Assembly: GCA_026936105.1 (NCBI GenBank)
Contig: JAIXKI010000001.1
Span: 86,985-150,984 of the forward strand
Direction of reading: 5' to 3'
Source: Chitinophagales bacterium
Lineage (GTDB): Bacteria; Bacteroidota; Bacteroidia; Chitinophagales; Chitinophagaceae
DNA: 64,000 nt
Of the stretch, positions 36,424-47,330 are shown piece after piece (within the stretch, counting starts at the first letter, position 1; the number at the start of each line of letters is the position of its first letter). The notes beneath the pieces are model-generated. The model was not told the origin of the DNA. It searched no databases and saw nothing but the letters and a program-made list of their open reading frames with translations. The position numbers were made by a program, and so were the translations under genes.

Positions 36424-39315
36424 TCATTTTCCTGTTAATAAATACAATGAGATATCTGCTATATCCTGTTCTGAAATGCCCATAACGCCAGGGTCGGGCA
36501 TCAGGCTTTTTTCCTGTTTTTGTCTTTTTGAGATTGTGGATTTTCCTATTGTATGATTTTGACCGGAAATATCTTTTATAATTACATTTTGTGCATTCTC
36601 ACTTATTAAAAAGCCAAAATAAGAATTTCCATCTTTAGTATTAATTAATAAAGGTTCATAGCCTACCATGATAGAAGCACTTGGATTTATAATCGCTTCT
36701 AATAAATTCTCCCGATCAAACTTTGTTCTTATGTTTGTTAAATCAGGCCCAATTGAAGCACCTGATTGTCCCATTCGGTGACAAGAGGCACAATGCGATG
36801 CAAAAAGCGATTTTCCCCTGGATAGATCTCCCTTCATTTGTTCAATATCCTCTACAGTATATTTCTTCTGAACTTCTGATCGCTTAAAATATTTCTCCGC
36901 CTGAACCCTGACTGCCATACTAGGATTTAGAAAAATATATTTCCCTAATAATGACTTCAATTCTGACGGAAATTTATTCTCAGCAATTGACCCAACCAAA
37001 AGTTGACCTCCTATTGAATCTAATGCTGTTTGCTTTAAGATATCTTCGCGTACAGCAAGAGGAAGGTGTTCATCCTGAATTGATTGTATTTTAATTTTGA
37101 CAGCAGTCATCTTTTTTTCATAAGTAGTTTTGATCTTTAATTTACTCCAATCCAAAAATGCATACCAATCATTGCTCTGCCTGAAAGAAAGCCAGTAAGT
37201 AGCATCATCGGCTATATCGTTCATGGAACTTTTACTTAGTGACATCATGCTTTCCGCGGCCTTCTTAGAATTTATAAATCCGATGGCCATAACTGCCTCC
37301 TTTCTGTCGGACTCACTCAAGGATGAATCAGTAGCCCGCTTCACCAAATCAGGTAATGCACCTTCCGGGTGTAGAACCCATGCAAATTTGCTCATTCTGT
37401 CATCCCAACTTCCCGCGTCCCTTTTTGCAGCTAAAAGTTCTTTCAACAGAGGATAAACCTCTTCCTCTTGCCCTTTTAGTGCATCAGCCAGAGCATTAAG
37501 ATACCAACGATCGCTACCATCATATTGCTTGCATAATTCCAGAAGAATCGGTTTAGTCTGTGTAAAAGGCAGATCTCTCAGTGCTACCGCAACTTCTCTT
37601 CTTACAAAAGAAGAAGTATCATCCTGTAGTTGAACAGCAAATGGAATAATATTCGGAACTACTTCTCTTAACGCCCGAAAGGCAGTTGCTCTTACCTCTT
37701 CACTTGCATTGGACAACTGGGATTTAACAATTTCTATTCCTTTTGTTCCTGTTCGGGATAACAACCATATTGCGCGAGCTCTTACGTAAGGATTTTCGTC
37801 TTTTAATAACGCTTGGACAGGTTCGATGGCAGCTTCTCTCTGTTGCAATAATGCCAGGAGCGCCATATATCGAACATTGATTGCAGGATTTTTAAAGGCT
37901 TCTATTTGACCCTCGGTGGTGGAGAAATCTAATTTTGGTGAATGAAGCCGTTTATTTTTAGGTGTAACCCGGTAAATCCTGCCAATACCGAGCCTATCCT
38001 GCATTTGATCTCCTCCCACAATACCATCATACCAGTCGGCTATGTATATAGCCCCATCAGTACCTATAGCAACATCGCTGGGCCGAAACCATTTTTCTTT
38101 TTGGGTGTCACTTACACTTTCATCCCACATATACATTACATTATCTTCCTTAAGTGTAGTAATAAAGTTCACTCTTTTTCCCGAAAGCAAACCTGATAAT
38201 GACCGATAAGGATAATATCCAAATATTATATTCCGACCTGCGTCAGCGCTTAATAACAATCCGCGATATTTTTCTCCGAGTCCATCGCCTTCATTCAACA
38301 CAATCCCAGTTGGAGCACCTGCACCAGTCCTGTCTCCGGCAGGCATTATGCCCGGGTCGTCCTGATGCCATTGTGCAGTAAATAAGTCCTGTCCTGGCCG
38401 CTGATCAGCCTGCCAGGTACGGGTACCGTCATTACTAAAAAAACCTGCATTTGCTCCTTCAGGGAACCAGGCCACACGACATGCAGCTACCTCATCATCA
38501 TTATCATTTTGCCAGAAATTACCATAGGAATCTTGTGTAAATTCATAGGAATTGCGAAAATTATGTCCAATCACTTTTAAACCGGTACCATCAGGGTTAA
38601 TCCGCAACGCCAATCCTCCAACCCAAACTTTTCCATCATCGCTTTTCAAATTCCCTTCGTTTGTTTTATGTTTATTAAATTTACTCCATCCAGCCCCCCC
38701 GTTGTATACACTCCCTGACCTTAAAGTCCACCCACTCTTGTCCGTGACAATATGAGGGCCGGCATTTCCGTCGTTAAAATATAAGTTACCATCTACTCCG
38801 CCAAATAAGGCATGTAATCCATGGTCATGATTTTTTCCTCCAAAACCGGTCAGGAAGATTTCTTTCTTATCTGGTTTATCATCTCCATCTTCATCGGTAT
38901 AAACAATGAGATTGGGGGAACATGAAACAAATACTTTATTACCAATTACGGCAATGCCCAGAGGCGCAACCAGATCCTTGTCTTGTACAAATACTTTTGA
39001 AGAATCGGCAATCCCATCGTTATTCGTATCCTCAAGAATTACGACTCTGTCACCATTCGAATGATACAGAAACTTTGTTGAATCATTCCTAAAATTGCGA
39101 TAATCAACTGCTTCTACTACCCACACTCTTCCTTTTGCATCTATATCCATATTAGTAGGGTTGTAGAAAAGTGGAGATTCTGCCCATAAATTAATTTCTA
39201 AATCATCCGGGAGAAAAAAAGGAATATCTGTTGCTACTCCTGATTTAGGAGAATTACATGAAATCAATAATATTATTTCCCAGATAAGAATTATTAAGGT
39301 GGATAGTTTTTTCAT
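36424..39315 (-). CDS. PVC-type dehydrogenase / HEAT-repeat / cytochrome c fusion lipoprotein
   Basis: A 963-residue envelope protein. A lipoprotein signal ends with LISC (Cys20). The N-terminal half (about 30-450) is a beta-propeller-like membrane-bound dehydrogenase domain of the kind found in Planctomycetes and other PVC bacteria: LWAESPLFYNPTNMDID and VWVVEAVDYRNFRN open it. HEAT-like repeats occupy about 490-800 (AIWLLSRTGTKGIE, TAFRALREVVPN, REVAVALRDLP). A mono-haem cytochrome c domain closes the protein with CASCH at 842-846. It probably oxidises a sugar or polyol outside the cytoplasm and passes electrons to the haem. The IS4 element follows it directly. Confidence 0.88.
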   Translation of the reverse strand: MKKLSTLIILIWEIILLISCNSPKSGVATDIPFFLPDDLEINLWAESPLFYNPTNMDIDAKGRVWVVEAVDYRNFRNDSTKFLYHSNGDRVVILEDTNNDGIADSSKVFVQDKDLVAPLGIAVIGNKVFVSCSPNLIVYTDEDGDDKPDKKEIFLTGFGGKNHDHGLHALFGGVDGNLYFNDGNAGPHIVTDKSGWTLRSGSVYNGGAGWSKFNKHKTNEGNLKSDDGKVWVGGLALRINPDGTGLKVIGHNFRNSYEFTQDSYGNFWQNDNDDEVAACRVAWFPEGANAGFFSNDGTRTWQADQRPGQDLFTAQWHQDDPGIMPAGDRTGAGAPTGIVLNEGDGLGEKYRGLLLSADAGRNIIFGYYPYRSLSGLLSGKRVNFITTLKEDNVMYMWDESVSDTQKEKWFRPSDVAIGTDGAIYIADWYDGIVGGDQMQDRLGIGRIYRVTPKNKRLHSPKLDFSTTEGQIEAFKNPAINVRYMALLALLQQREAAIEPVQALLKDENPYVRARAIWLLSRTGTKGIEIVKSQLSNASEEVRATAFRALREVVPNIIPFAVQLQDDTSSFVRREVAVALRDLPFTQTKPILLELCKQYDGSDRWYLNALADALKGQEEEVYPLLKELLAAKRDAGSWDDRMSKFAWVLHPEGALPDLVKRATDSSLSESDRKEAVMAIGFINSKKAAESMMSLSKSSMNDIADDATYWLSFRQSNDWYAFLDWSKLKIKTTYEKKMTAVKIKIQSIQDEHLPLAVREDILKQTALDSIGGQLLVGSIAENKFPSELKSLLGKYIFLNPSMAVRVQAEKYFKRSEVQKKYTVEDIEQMKGDLSRGKSLFASHCASCHRMGQSGASIGPDLTNIRTKFDRENLLEAIINPSASIMVGYEPLLINTKDGNSYFGFLISENAQNVIIKDISGQNHTIGKSTISKRQKQEKSLMPDPGVMGISEQDIADISLYLLTGK

Positions 39316-39347
39316 TTGTTAAAGAATTTAAGAAAAGAAATATTTGG

Positions 39348-40496
39348 TCAATTTGTTTGATTAAAAAATACCCATAATCCGTCTTTGCCAGCGACTACTA
39401 TATCTTTTCTGCCTGTATTATGCAAATCTGCTATAGCGAAAAAAATACCTGCTCCTTTCCCCACTCCTAATGGTCCATAACTGATAACATTCTTGACAAA
39501 CGATTCACCATTCCACTTAAAATAATAAAGTCCGATTGGATCTCTGCTGCCCGGATCATAGCTATGCGCCCGATACCGTTTTCCGGTGATTAGCTCATTT
39601 TCTCCATCGTTATCTATATCTAACCATTGCATAGTATGGTATTGTGATTCAAAAGGATCAATCGAATGTTTTATCCAGGTCCTATTATCGCCGCCAACAG
39701 ATTTTTGCTCAAACCAATCAAGTCCATAACCATGCCCCTGACCAACTATTATGTCGTTCAGCCCATCTTTATTCACATCTGCGATGATTACCGGGAAACT
39801 TGCATCTCCCAATTCAAACTCTTTATGAAATATCCATCCATCTTTAAATGGATTTTTGGGACTCTGGTACCATCCATTATTTACAACAAAATCTCCGGGC
39901 CCATCGCCATTGATATCGCCAAAGCCCAATCCATTCTGCTGAAGATTGCCTACGGTAATTTTAGAAAACTTTCCTGTGGGTTTATTTTGGGCGTTTAATT
40001 CAAGACGATAAAATACTAAAGGATTTCCAGGCGTACTGGGAACGATTTCGGGGACACCATCTTTATCAATATCTACCCCCATGACACTTTCCACATTACC
40101 CGGAGTGTCTATGACATGCAAATTCCATTCGTTATCGTTTCCGGGATTTTCCCTCCACCAGATACTTTTTTTAAACCAATCTCCGGTTATATAATCTATT
40201 TTTCCATCTCCATTCACATCTATAGGAATTGTTGCAAAGTCATTCCAATATTGTCCTTTACCAGTTCGATTAACACCACCAATATAATGGCTCTCATAAA
40301 AATCCGGTCCTTCATACCAGAAAGCTCCTGATATTATATCCGGTTTTCCGTCATTATTTACATCAAAAACTCCAACAGATTCAAAACTTTCAGCAGCTAT
40401 CATTTGTGGCCTAAACTTTAGAACAGAAGGCTTAAGTAATGAAGTCAACAGAAAAATTCCGGATAGAAACAAAATGATTAAAATATATTTTCTCAT
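39348..40496 (-). CDS. Secreted FG-GAP/VCBS-repeat protein
   Basis: A 382-residue exported protein. The start at 40496 (MRKYILI) was chosen over the ATGs at 40577 and 40523 because it starts a signal peptide or membrane anchor (about 5-24). Repeats with calcium-loop motifs are seen throughout: DVNNDGKPD, DVNGDGKID, DIDKDGVPE, DINGDGPGD, DVNKDGLND and DIDNDGEN. These fold as a beta-propeller and bind calcium. The family often accompanies PVC-type dehydrogenase genes, as here; no enzymatic residues are known. Confidence 0.85.
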   Translation of the reverse strand: MRKYILIILFLSGIFLLTSLLKPSVLKFRPQMIAAESFESVGVFDVNNDGKPDIISGAFWYEGPDFYESHYIGGVNRTGKGQYWNDFATIPIDVNGDGKIDYITGDWFKKSIWWRENPGNDNEWNLHVIDTPGNVESVMGVDIDKDGVPEIVPSTPGNPLVFYRLELNAQNKPTGKFSKITVGNLQQNGLGFGDINGDGPGDFVVNNGWYQSPKNPFKDGWIFHKEFELGDASFPVIIADVNKDGLNDIIVGQGHGYGLDWFEQKSVGGDNRTWIKHSIDPFESQYHTMQWLDIDNDGENELITGKRYRAHSYDPGSRDPIGLYYFKWNGESFVKNVISYGPLGVGKGAGIFFAIADLHNTGRKDIVVAGKDGLWVFFNQTN

Positions 40497-40778
40497 TCTG
40501 AAAGGGTTATTTTGAGTTTGATACATAGTTTTACATTTACTAATCAATCCTTCAATGAGACTCATGATTTTAAACAATAATTAAATTTGACAAAACTTCA
40601 GTGTTTATGCTGATAATTCTTTGGCTATTTTGAGTGATCAAAGCTTTTCCCATGGATAGTTTACACTGATATTCAATTGAGCCAATGTAATATTTCTTTT
40701 TACTGAAATACTTAACAGGCAAAAACTTAAAACATGGTTTCATCGTATCAGAATTTAAATAATAAAACGATAAATTCA

Positions 40779-42292
40779 TCAATTCAAATTGACAACCTGG
40801 CATATACCAGGATTATAATTAACCATGACAGGTTTCGTTCCAACCAATATTTTAACAGGCTTTTTTTCGGAGCCAAAATCAGTTCTTCTTACCAATATTT
40901 TATCATTAAGTGCAAGGCCTGATATAATGATAGCTTCTTCTTCCTCGGGAACATCGAAGTTAACTGGCCATCCGTATTCAAGAAATTCCCTGTATTGAAG
41001 CGCTGCCGAATACACTTCATGAACAAGCTTAACTTCTATAGAAAAGTCCTTTTTTTCACTCCACATAAAAAAAGAATTATTGCCCCTGAGTAACATATGC
41101 CACAGCAATTCCCGATAACTTCCTTCACTCATTTGCCTAATCTCTGTGTTCTGCCTATCTTCTCCGATAAAAATTGTATTCCAATGGACAAAACTAACGA
41201 CCGGTATTCCGGCAGTAACATTTTTTAAGCTGTTACTGGCTACTCGAAGCATGTTATAGAACCACCTGTAATCAGTATTACTGAATTTATACCATTTATA
41301 AATATTATCCCAGGTGTAAACGACAGGCATTGCCATTGTAAATCCTGTACGGGAGAAGTTATTGTGCCATTTCCGATATTTTGCATTTTGCTCCTGCTTA
41401 TAGGGCTGCCATGATTCATGTTTTTCATAATAATCATACCAATACCGGTAGCCATCATTCGGATAATCGCCATAATTCCCTATTAGAGATCCCGGAAATT
41501 GAGACAGTACAGGATAACTATATGAATAATATTGTAAATAAGCACGCATATCCATTATTACCCTTTGAAATTTATCATAGCTGAAATTCTTGCCCAGATA
41601 TTCCACACATCTTTTACATCGTTGAGATGCCTTATAAGAACCATTAACCGATAGGGGGCCATCAATTTCCCAATCCGTATATATAAAGTCAACATCTATA
41701 CCTTCTTCTTTATACTTTTTAACAAAAGATTCTACTCTTTCCCGAATAAATTCTTTCCGGTAATCAAGTGTGAAGGGACATCCTATTTTATGATCTTTTC
41801 CAAAACTATAATCAAAAAAAGGATTTCCGTTTTTATCAATGTGCGCTGTTTTTTCATTACCATCAAAGAACGAATTAAGTAAAGAGGTTGCATCAATATT
41901 CACATGTTGATTAAGTTCTTTCTGCACCCGTGCAATTGAGAGAGCTGACTTTAAAGAATTAAATCTTTGATTTTTATCCCACTCCCAGGAGCAAATTATT
42001 CCTACTCCTCTTTTATCTAACAATTCTACCAGTTGTTTTGCCTCCTCCATATCCAGATCTCCGGGATCAATAGCAGGCCATAAATATAACGGAAGCCTTT
42101 TACCCCTGAAATATTTAAGAGGGGCGGTATTTTCAAGTATTGTATTTATATTATCTGACCACTCTCTGAATTGCCTCTTATCCTTATTATATGCTTTTGA
42201 ATCAAGAAGCCTTTACCAATATCATTATGGATATCGTAAAAAAGACTCATGAATCCGATTGTTTTAAAAAAATCTCTTCGATTATTTTTCAT
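40779..42292 (-). pseudogene. Tat-signal TIM-barrel-like protein, broken by a single-base frameshift
   Basis: The start at 42292 opens MKNNRRDFFKTIGFMSLF, a twin-arginine signal. The frame then stops, while the +2 frame resumes at LLDSKAYNKDKRQFREW and runs unbroken to 40779 (423 codons from the internal Met at 42050). One added base near 42209-42211 joins them as GKGLLDSKAY. The body has barrel-like strands (GVGIICSWEWD, VDFIYTDWEID, TAGIPVVSFVHWN). I recognise no named family; the context suggests a glycoside hydrolase. The acid residues of IYTDWEID are possible catalytic residues. Confidence 0.7.
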
Positions 42293-42339
42293 TCTTATAA
42301 TTCCAATACATTTTTAAATAGTTGGTTAGTACAAATCAA

Positions 42340-44100
42340 TTATTTTTTCTTAAACTTCATTATCTGTTGAGCTATCTCTTCCCGAACGGATAAAATTGAT
42401 TGCGAGTTATAATTTATCCCCCACCAGTTCGGAGCAATCTTAGATACAAGATTTGTCACAAATTCTCTTCCTGCTAACGATTCAAGAATAGTAAAATATT
42501 TATAATCTGTTAATCCCTCTCTGATATTTTTCAAACGGATTGAAGCAATAGGACCTTTTATCCCACATTCAGTTCCCGGATATATAAGAAATCCTCCTCC
42601 GTTATAGGTACCATGGCGAGCTATAAAGCCGGGAAACAACCAGGGATTGTTTACTCCATCAGTCATTGTTGACCAGTAAAGGAGGCCTGTAATTTTATAT
42701 TGCCAATTTATCCAGGTAGGAATTCGGTAAGAACTTAGATCATTATCGGTATGCCAATAGGGTGGATCGTAATCTTTTTCCTGATTATAATTAGGGTCAT
42801 AATCCGGTGTCCTCTGTGATATTGCTGTATAAGACCACACCTCATCCCCCTGAGATAATTTTTCATCAATGGTTTTTGGATCAATAAAGGCAAAAAGAGG
42901 GCACCAGATATCAACCGATGGATCAATGTCAACCCATGAAGAATCTTGTGGGTAAGTCTGTTCAACAACAAGACGCCTCAAAAAAGGAGCTCCTTCATAT
43001 ACCACCTTACCAAGCTCTAGTACCATTTCGTATGCTTCTTTCGTATTAGGCTCATCATACATGTAGAGATATGCTGACTTATCCCATCCGTTAGTCTTTA
43101 TATATTGATAATAATCTTTAAAATAATTGATAGCCTTATTCCGATCTGTAGTGATCATTTTTTCTTTGGGAATGTTGGGCATTGGCACTGGAAAATTGGA
43201 AATATTTAACTTCTGAATAAACTCTTTTAGTAATTCTGTCTTTTCAGGTACAATATTTAAATGCCCATTTTCCTTCATTTCAGGCAAGAAATAGGAAGGT
43301 AAAGGCGGATTAATTCCATTATCAGCCATAAGCTGACTATACCGCAATTCGATCTCTCTAAATTCCTTTGAGTTCGGAGTGACATTAAAATATTGAGAAA
43401 TATTTTCAAGACCACCAAAATGATTATCATGAACAGGTGCATCCGGAAGGGAAAAATCCCATACATTGAGAGAAATAGGTATGGAAACTGATCTGACTGA
43501 TGCATCTTCTTTTGAAACTCCCCATTGTGAAGGAGCACTTCTATAAGTAACTTTCAGCAAACCACTATATTTATCAGAAATAGTAGATTGGGGAATTGAA
43601 ATATCTACCCAAATGGGTTGATTTTGTTCCTTCCAAACCGTAAAAGGAATTCCCACAATTATCTTTTTATTGTTCTTTGTCAGGTTTTCTGAATCCTCTT
43701 TATATGGATTCGCTAATGGAACGAGAGGGTCTGGATACAATCCGGGAGGCAATTGAGCTCTTGGACTAGGTTCCCTTACAAGAACATATATTTCTCTATA
43801 AAGTCTTATGTTTTCTTTACTTATAATACCTGATTTCCCCTGAAGATCCGTACATTCAATTTGAGTTACCAGGGCAGCATTATGAGTAGCTGAAATAGCG
43901 ACCTGAAAAGATATAGTTTCATTTCTAGCTCCTTTTATATCAACCTTTTCTGTTCCAAAAGGCGATTGATCTAATCCTATCCTTTCCATACTATTCATCG
44001 AAGTCAGCCTGACAAAGTTATTTCCTTCAACATTCACCTCTTTATTCGCAGCACTGTCTTGTTTATCACCCTGATTACAGGATAGGCTTCCCAAACTCAT
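42340..44100 (-). CDS. GH123-like (DUF4091) glycoside hydrolase, signal peptide frameshifted
   Basis: A 586-residue frame. Residues 60-215 form an N-terminal beta-sandwich, followed by a barrel with YDEP at 348-351; the Asp349-Glu350 pair occupies the place of the substrate-assisted catalytic pair of GH123 beta-N-acetylgalactosaminidases. The C-terminal IRLKNIREGLTDYKYF is a DUF4091 hallmark. The first residues MSLGSLSCNQG hold a lipobox but lack the usual basic/hydrophobic region. Just upstream, from ATG 44123, MFMGLIF lies in another frame; adding one base near 44102 yields MFMGLIFLMSLGSLSC. Export is therefore probably lost. Confidence 0.82.
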   Translation of the reverse strand: MSLGSLSCNQGDKQDSAANKEVNVEGNNFVRLTSMNSMERIGLDQSPFGTEKVDIKGARNETISFQVAISATHNAALVTQIECTDLQGKSGIISKENIRLYREIYVLVREPSPRAQLPPGLYPDPLVPLANPYKEDSENLTKNNKKIIVGIPFTVWKEQNQPIWVDISIPQSTISDKYSGLLKVTYRSAPSQWGVSKEDASVRSVSIPISLNVWDFSLPDAPVHDNHFGGLENISQYFNVTPNSKEFREIELRYSQLMADNGINPPLPSYFLPEMKENGHLNIVPEKTELLKEFIQKLNISNFPVPMPNIPKEKMITTDRNKAINYFKDYYQYIKTNGWDKSAYLYMYDEPNTKEAYEMVLELGKVVYEGAPFLRRLVVEQTYPQDSSWVDIDPSVDIWCPLFAFIDPKTIDEKLSQGDEVWSYTAISQRTPDYDPNYNQEKDYDPPYWHTDNDLSSYRIPTWINWQYKITGLLYWSTMTDGVNNPWLFPGFIARHGTYNGGGFLIYPGTECGIKGPIASIRLKNIREGLTDYKYFTILESLAGREFVTNLVSKIAPNWWGINYNSQSILSVREEIAQQIMKFKKK

Positions 44101-44239
44101 TAGAAAATTAATCCCATAAACATTTTCTAAAAGCTAACTTTAACAAAAGGGAATTGTATTTCATATCTATCGTATTTTGGAAATCGGTAGAAAAATAAAT
44201 TTTCATCTTATAATCTTAAAAATAATTAAACCTAATTGT

Positions 44240-47213
44240 TCATATATTCCTGATCCTTTCCCGATACTTTTCTAAATCAGTTACTTTCTTTTTATTTTTC
44301 TCTGCATCTTTAATTAATGATTCAATATCATCCTGGATATTTGTGTTGATCATGTCGCCATAAGGCTTTCCAACGCCTAAATTCAAAGGCCAGAGCCTGG
44401 ATTCAGAAACTTTTTTAAGCGCTTTCTTATATTGATGATTTTCGAGATAATTCAGCGCCAGCATGAGCTTGGTTTGTAGGTAATACTGGTGCCCGATCGT
44501 TGCATTTTCAAAAGGCAGGATATTTATTTCTGTCAATACTTTTTCAGCGATGTCAAATCTATTATTGGCCATTAATGCTTTTATATAGATCATTCCGATA
44601 ATATAGTTATCTGAATGGCTTTTATAATAATCCTGAACAGTTTGAAGGGCATTTTCATTTTCATTTATTTGCAGATAATATTCAGCCAGTTCTTTTTTAT
44701 ATCTCCATTCATTTTCATCTAATTCAATAGCTTTTTTCAGATCCGTTAATTTTTTACTTCGCTCTGATATATTATAAAGTCTTGATCTCGTGATATAAAA
44801 AGGAGCAAATTCTACGTTAGTTTCAATTTTCCCCAGTAAATCCTTTGTGTTGGATTTATTATTTCTAAAATTTTGTATTAAAGCAGAATAATAACCAGGT
44901 TTCCAGTCAGCAGTGTTTTTCATTGCCCACTCCATTACTGCCTGAGTTTCTTCTCTGAACGGGAACATCATTTTGGGGCTACCTTTTTCAGCTACACTCA
45001 GTTTCTGTTTAATCTCTTCAGGATTATCACGGTCTAAGAAAGCCTGCCAATATTCTATCAAATTATTCTTTTGAGGGGCCATTTTCAGAAGCTCTTTGCT
45101 TTCCTCTGTTCTTCCTAAATTGAAATACCAGATCGCCATTTCAAGATACGTTTCATCCGGCAACTCGCTTCTGATAGCTTTTACAAAAGCTTCTTTAAAA
45201 TCTTCAGTTCGATTTTTCCAGTAGAATTCAAACGCAACAAAATGATTTAAAGGATTTCGTTGTACTATTTGATCTTTAGTTTCATTAAACTTATCATTCA
45301 ACTTAAGAATACGTTCCGCAACAAGCTTTAATTGCAATGCTGTCATATTATCGTAATCAGACCTAAGTGCTTTGACAGCATAACTATGAGCCGTTTCATA
45401 TTCATTTCCAGAGAAATACATTTTACTTAATTCAGTAAAAGCAGCACTACGGTAACCAGAGGAAAGACTAGCTATTTCAAATGCATCAAGTGCATCAAAA
45501 TAGTTACCTGCTTGTTTCGATGCGAGGCCGAAAATAAAATTAGCCTCAGGATCATACGTATCAATAGCGAGACCTTTTTTTGCATAAAACAAAGCAGAAT
45601 CAAAATTCAGTTTTCTGTATTGTAAACTACTCATCTCAACTATTGCTGGTAAAAGTGAGTGGTCTTTTTGCAACGATTGCCTGAGATAATCTTCTCCCTT
45701 TGCAATAGCTCTTTGATTCAATGCATCTCTTCCCAATAAATACAATCCAAATGCAGAATTCCAATCGAAATCTGATGGAGATACCACAGGCCTGCTCAGG
45801 TCATTTTTCATTACATCATGAAGATCAAAATAAGTAGTTCCTAGTTTGAAGCTTGAAAGCTTTTTACCTTTAATATCAGTGATCGTTTTTGTCAAAGTCT
45901 CCAAAGGGCCGATTTTTATCTTCTCTTTAAAAATTGTATTACCCTCGTCATCAAAAATTTGAAGTTCATCAGTAATCTCTCTCAGTGCACCGAAAAGAAT
46001 TTATACTATTATTTATTTTATATACACCGTTTAAATCTGCAAAGTCCACTCCATCAGTCTGGCTGAACGGATACCAATATTCGGTCCACTCATCCGATTG
46101 GTAGGGCAGAAAGCCTTTTTGTTTAAAAGGCGAAAAACTGCTTTTGAATGCATTCTGATTAAATAACCTTCCGCTTTGCATTTCGACGTATTGTCCGCTA
46201 TGATCAGTTAATAAGTTTTCCCAAATTTTACCAGCATCTGAAAGAGCCCACAGAAATACTTTTTTCCCCGGTTTATCATCCCTGTCTGAATAATGTATCA
46301 TTCCATAATTTTCTTCAGGCCAAAATGCCCCAAAGTATTTCGAATATTTACCGATAATGTGGTAGGACTTGCTACCACCAAAATTATTTTGCCCATAAAT
46401 AGAGAGATTTCTCCCATTTTGTGTGTCTATCGGCCACGAATGTGGATTCCCGTTGTGACCAATGTAAAAAGTACCTTCTCCTATGAGGTGAAGACTATCA
46501 CTTGCCTTTATAGCCAGATTCATCCAGGTATAATAAGGTTCGGTCAAAGGGCTGTAATTATGCCAGAAAAAATGAGTAAGAAAATATGCTTTGTCTTTGG
46601 GGAGCCTTATTTCAACTGTCCATATTGATCTCGTAAGGAGATCTAAACTACTAATTATGCAGCTTGCGCTTCCATCTGAATTTGATCTTACAAAATAATC
46701 CAAAGGGGTTGCAACTGTAGGAGCGTGTCCAAAAATTCCAAAATTAGTCTCTATACCACCACTCGTCCATGGGCCACGGAGCGCAAGATCCCTGAACTTA
46801 ACTACATCATTATTGTAAATAAATGGTTTCCCATTTTTCTTATCTATCGCCGACCATATTTTCCCCCCTATTTCGGGGATGATTTGTAATTTGATATAGT
46901 CGTTCTCCAATTCTACAACCTTCCATGCCTTTTTTACAGGCTTAATGGTAAATCCATCATACCGAAAATATGGATAAATGCTTGCGTCATTTGCAATCTG
47001 ATCTGTATTTGCCACCGGATCGGGATCCGAATAAGGATAGGTAACGAATTCTGTTTCTACCTCTTTTACAGTTGCATCACTTTGTCCGAAAGCAAACAAC
47101 GGAAATACAGTGAAGGCTCCAAATACTCCAAAGATTAAAAAACAAAACTGTCTTTGCATTACTAAAAATGCTTTTACTGTTTTTAATTTAAATACTACAT
47201 TCAATTTCTTCAT
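44240..47213 (-). pseudogene. DUF5107-TPR protein split in two by a single-base insertion
   Basis: Two open frames, 45969-47213 (414 aa) and 44240-45904 (554 aa), form one gene. The first holds a signal peptide and the DUF5107 beta-sandwich (IPEIGGKIWSAIDKKNGKPF, GGIETNFGIFGHAPT, HNYSPLTEPYYTWMN). It ends out of frame after SINSF. Removing one T of the TTTT run (45993-45996 on the plus strand as AAAA) continues it as FGALREITDELQIFDDEGN into the second frame, a TPR solenoid. The repaired protein is 990 aa, normal for DUF5107-TPR proteins, which occur with glycan-degrading genes. Its activity is unknown. Confidence 0.8.
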
Positions 47214-47330
47214 CAGAGTTAGCTTATATTATTTCTATTGATTTCCGTTTCGTTGTATTATATTCCAGATTAAATTTCTTATAAATGAACAAATCAGATT
47301 TTAATGCCTCATTACTTTTAAAGAGATATA

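Noticed and set aside
40570..40803. 77-codon minus-strand open frame between the VCBS gene and the Tat-type gene
   Set aside because: It overlaps the end of the Tat-type gene, has no recognisable motif or leader, and is AT-rich filler by appearance.
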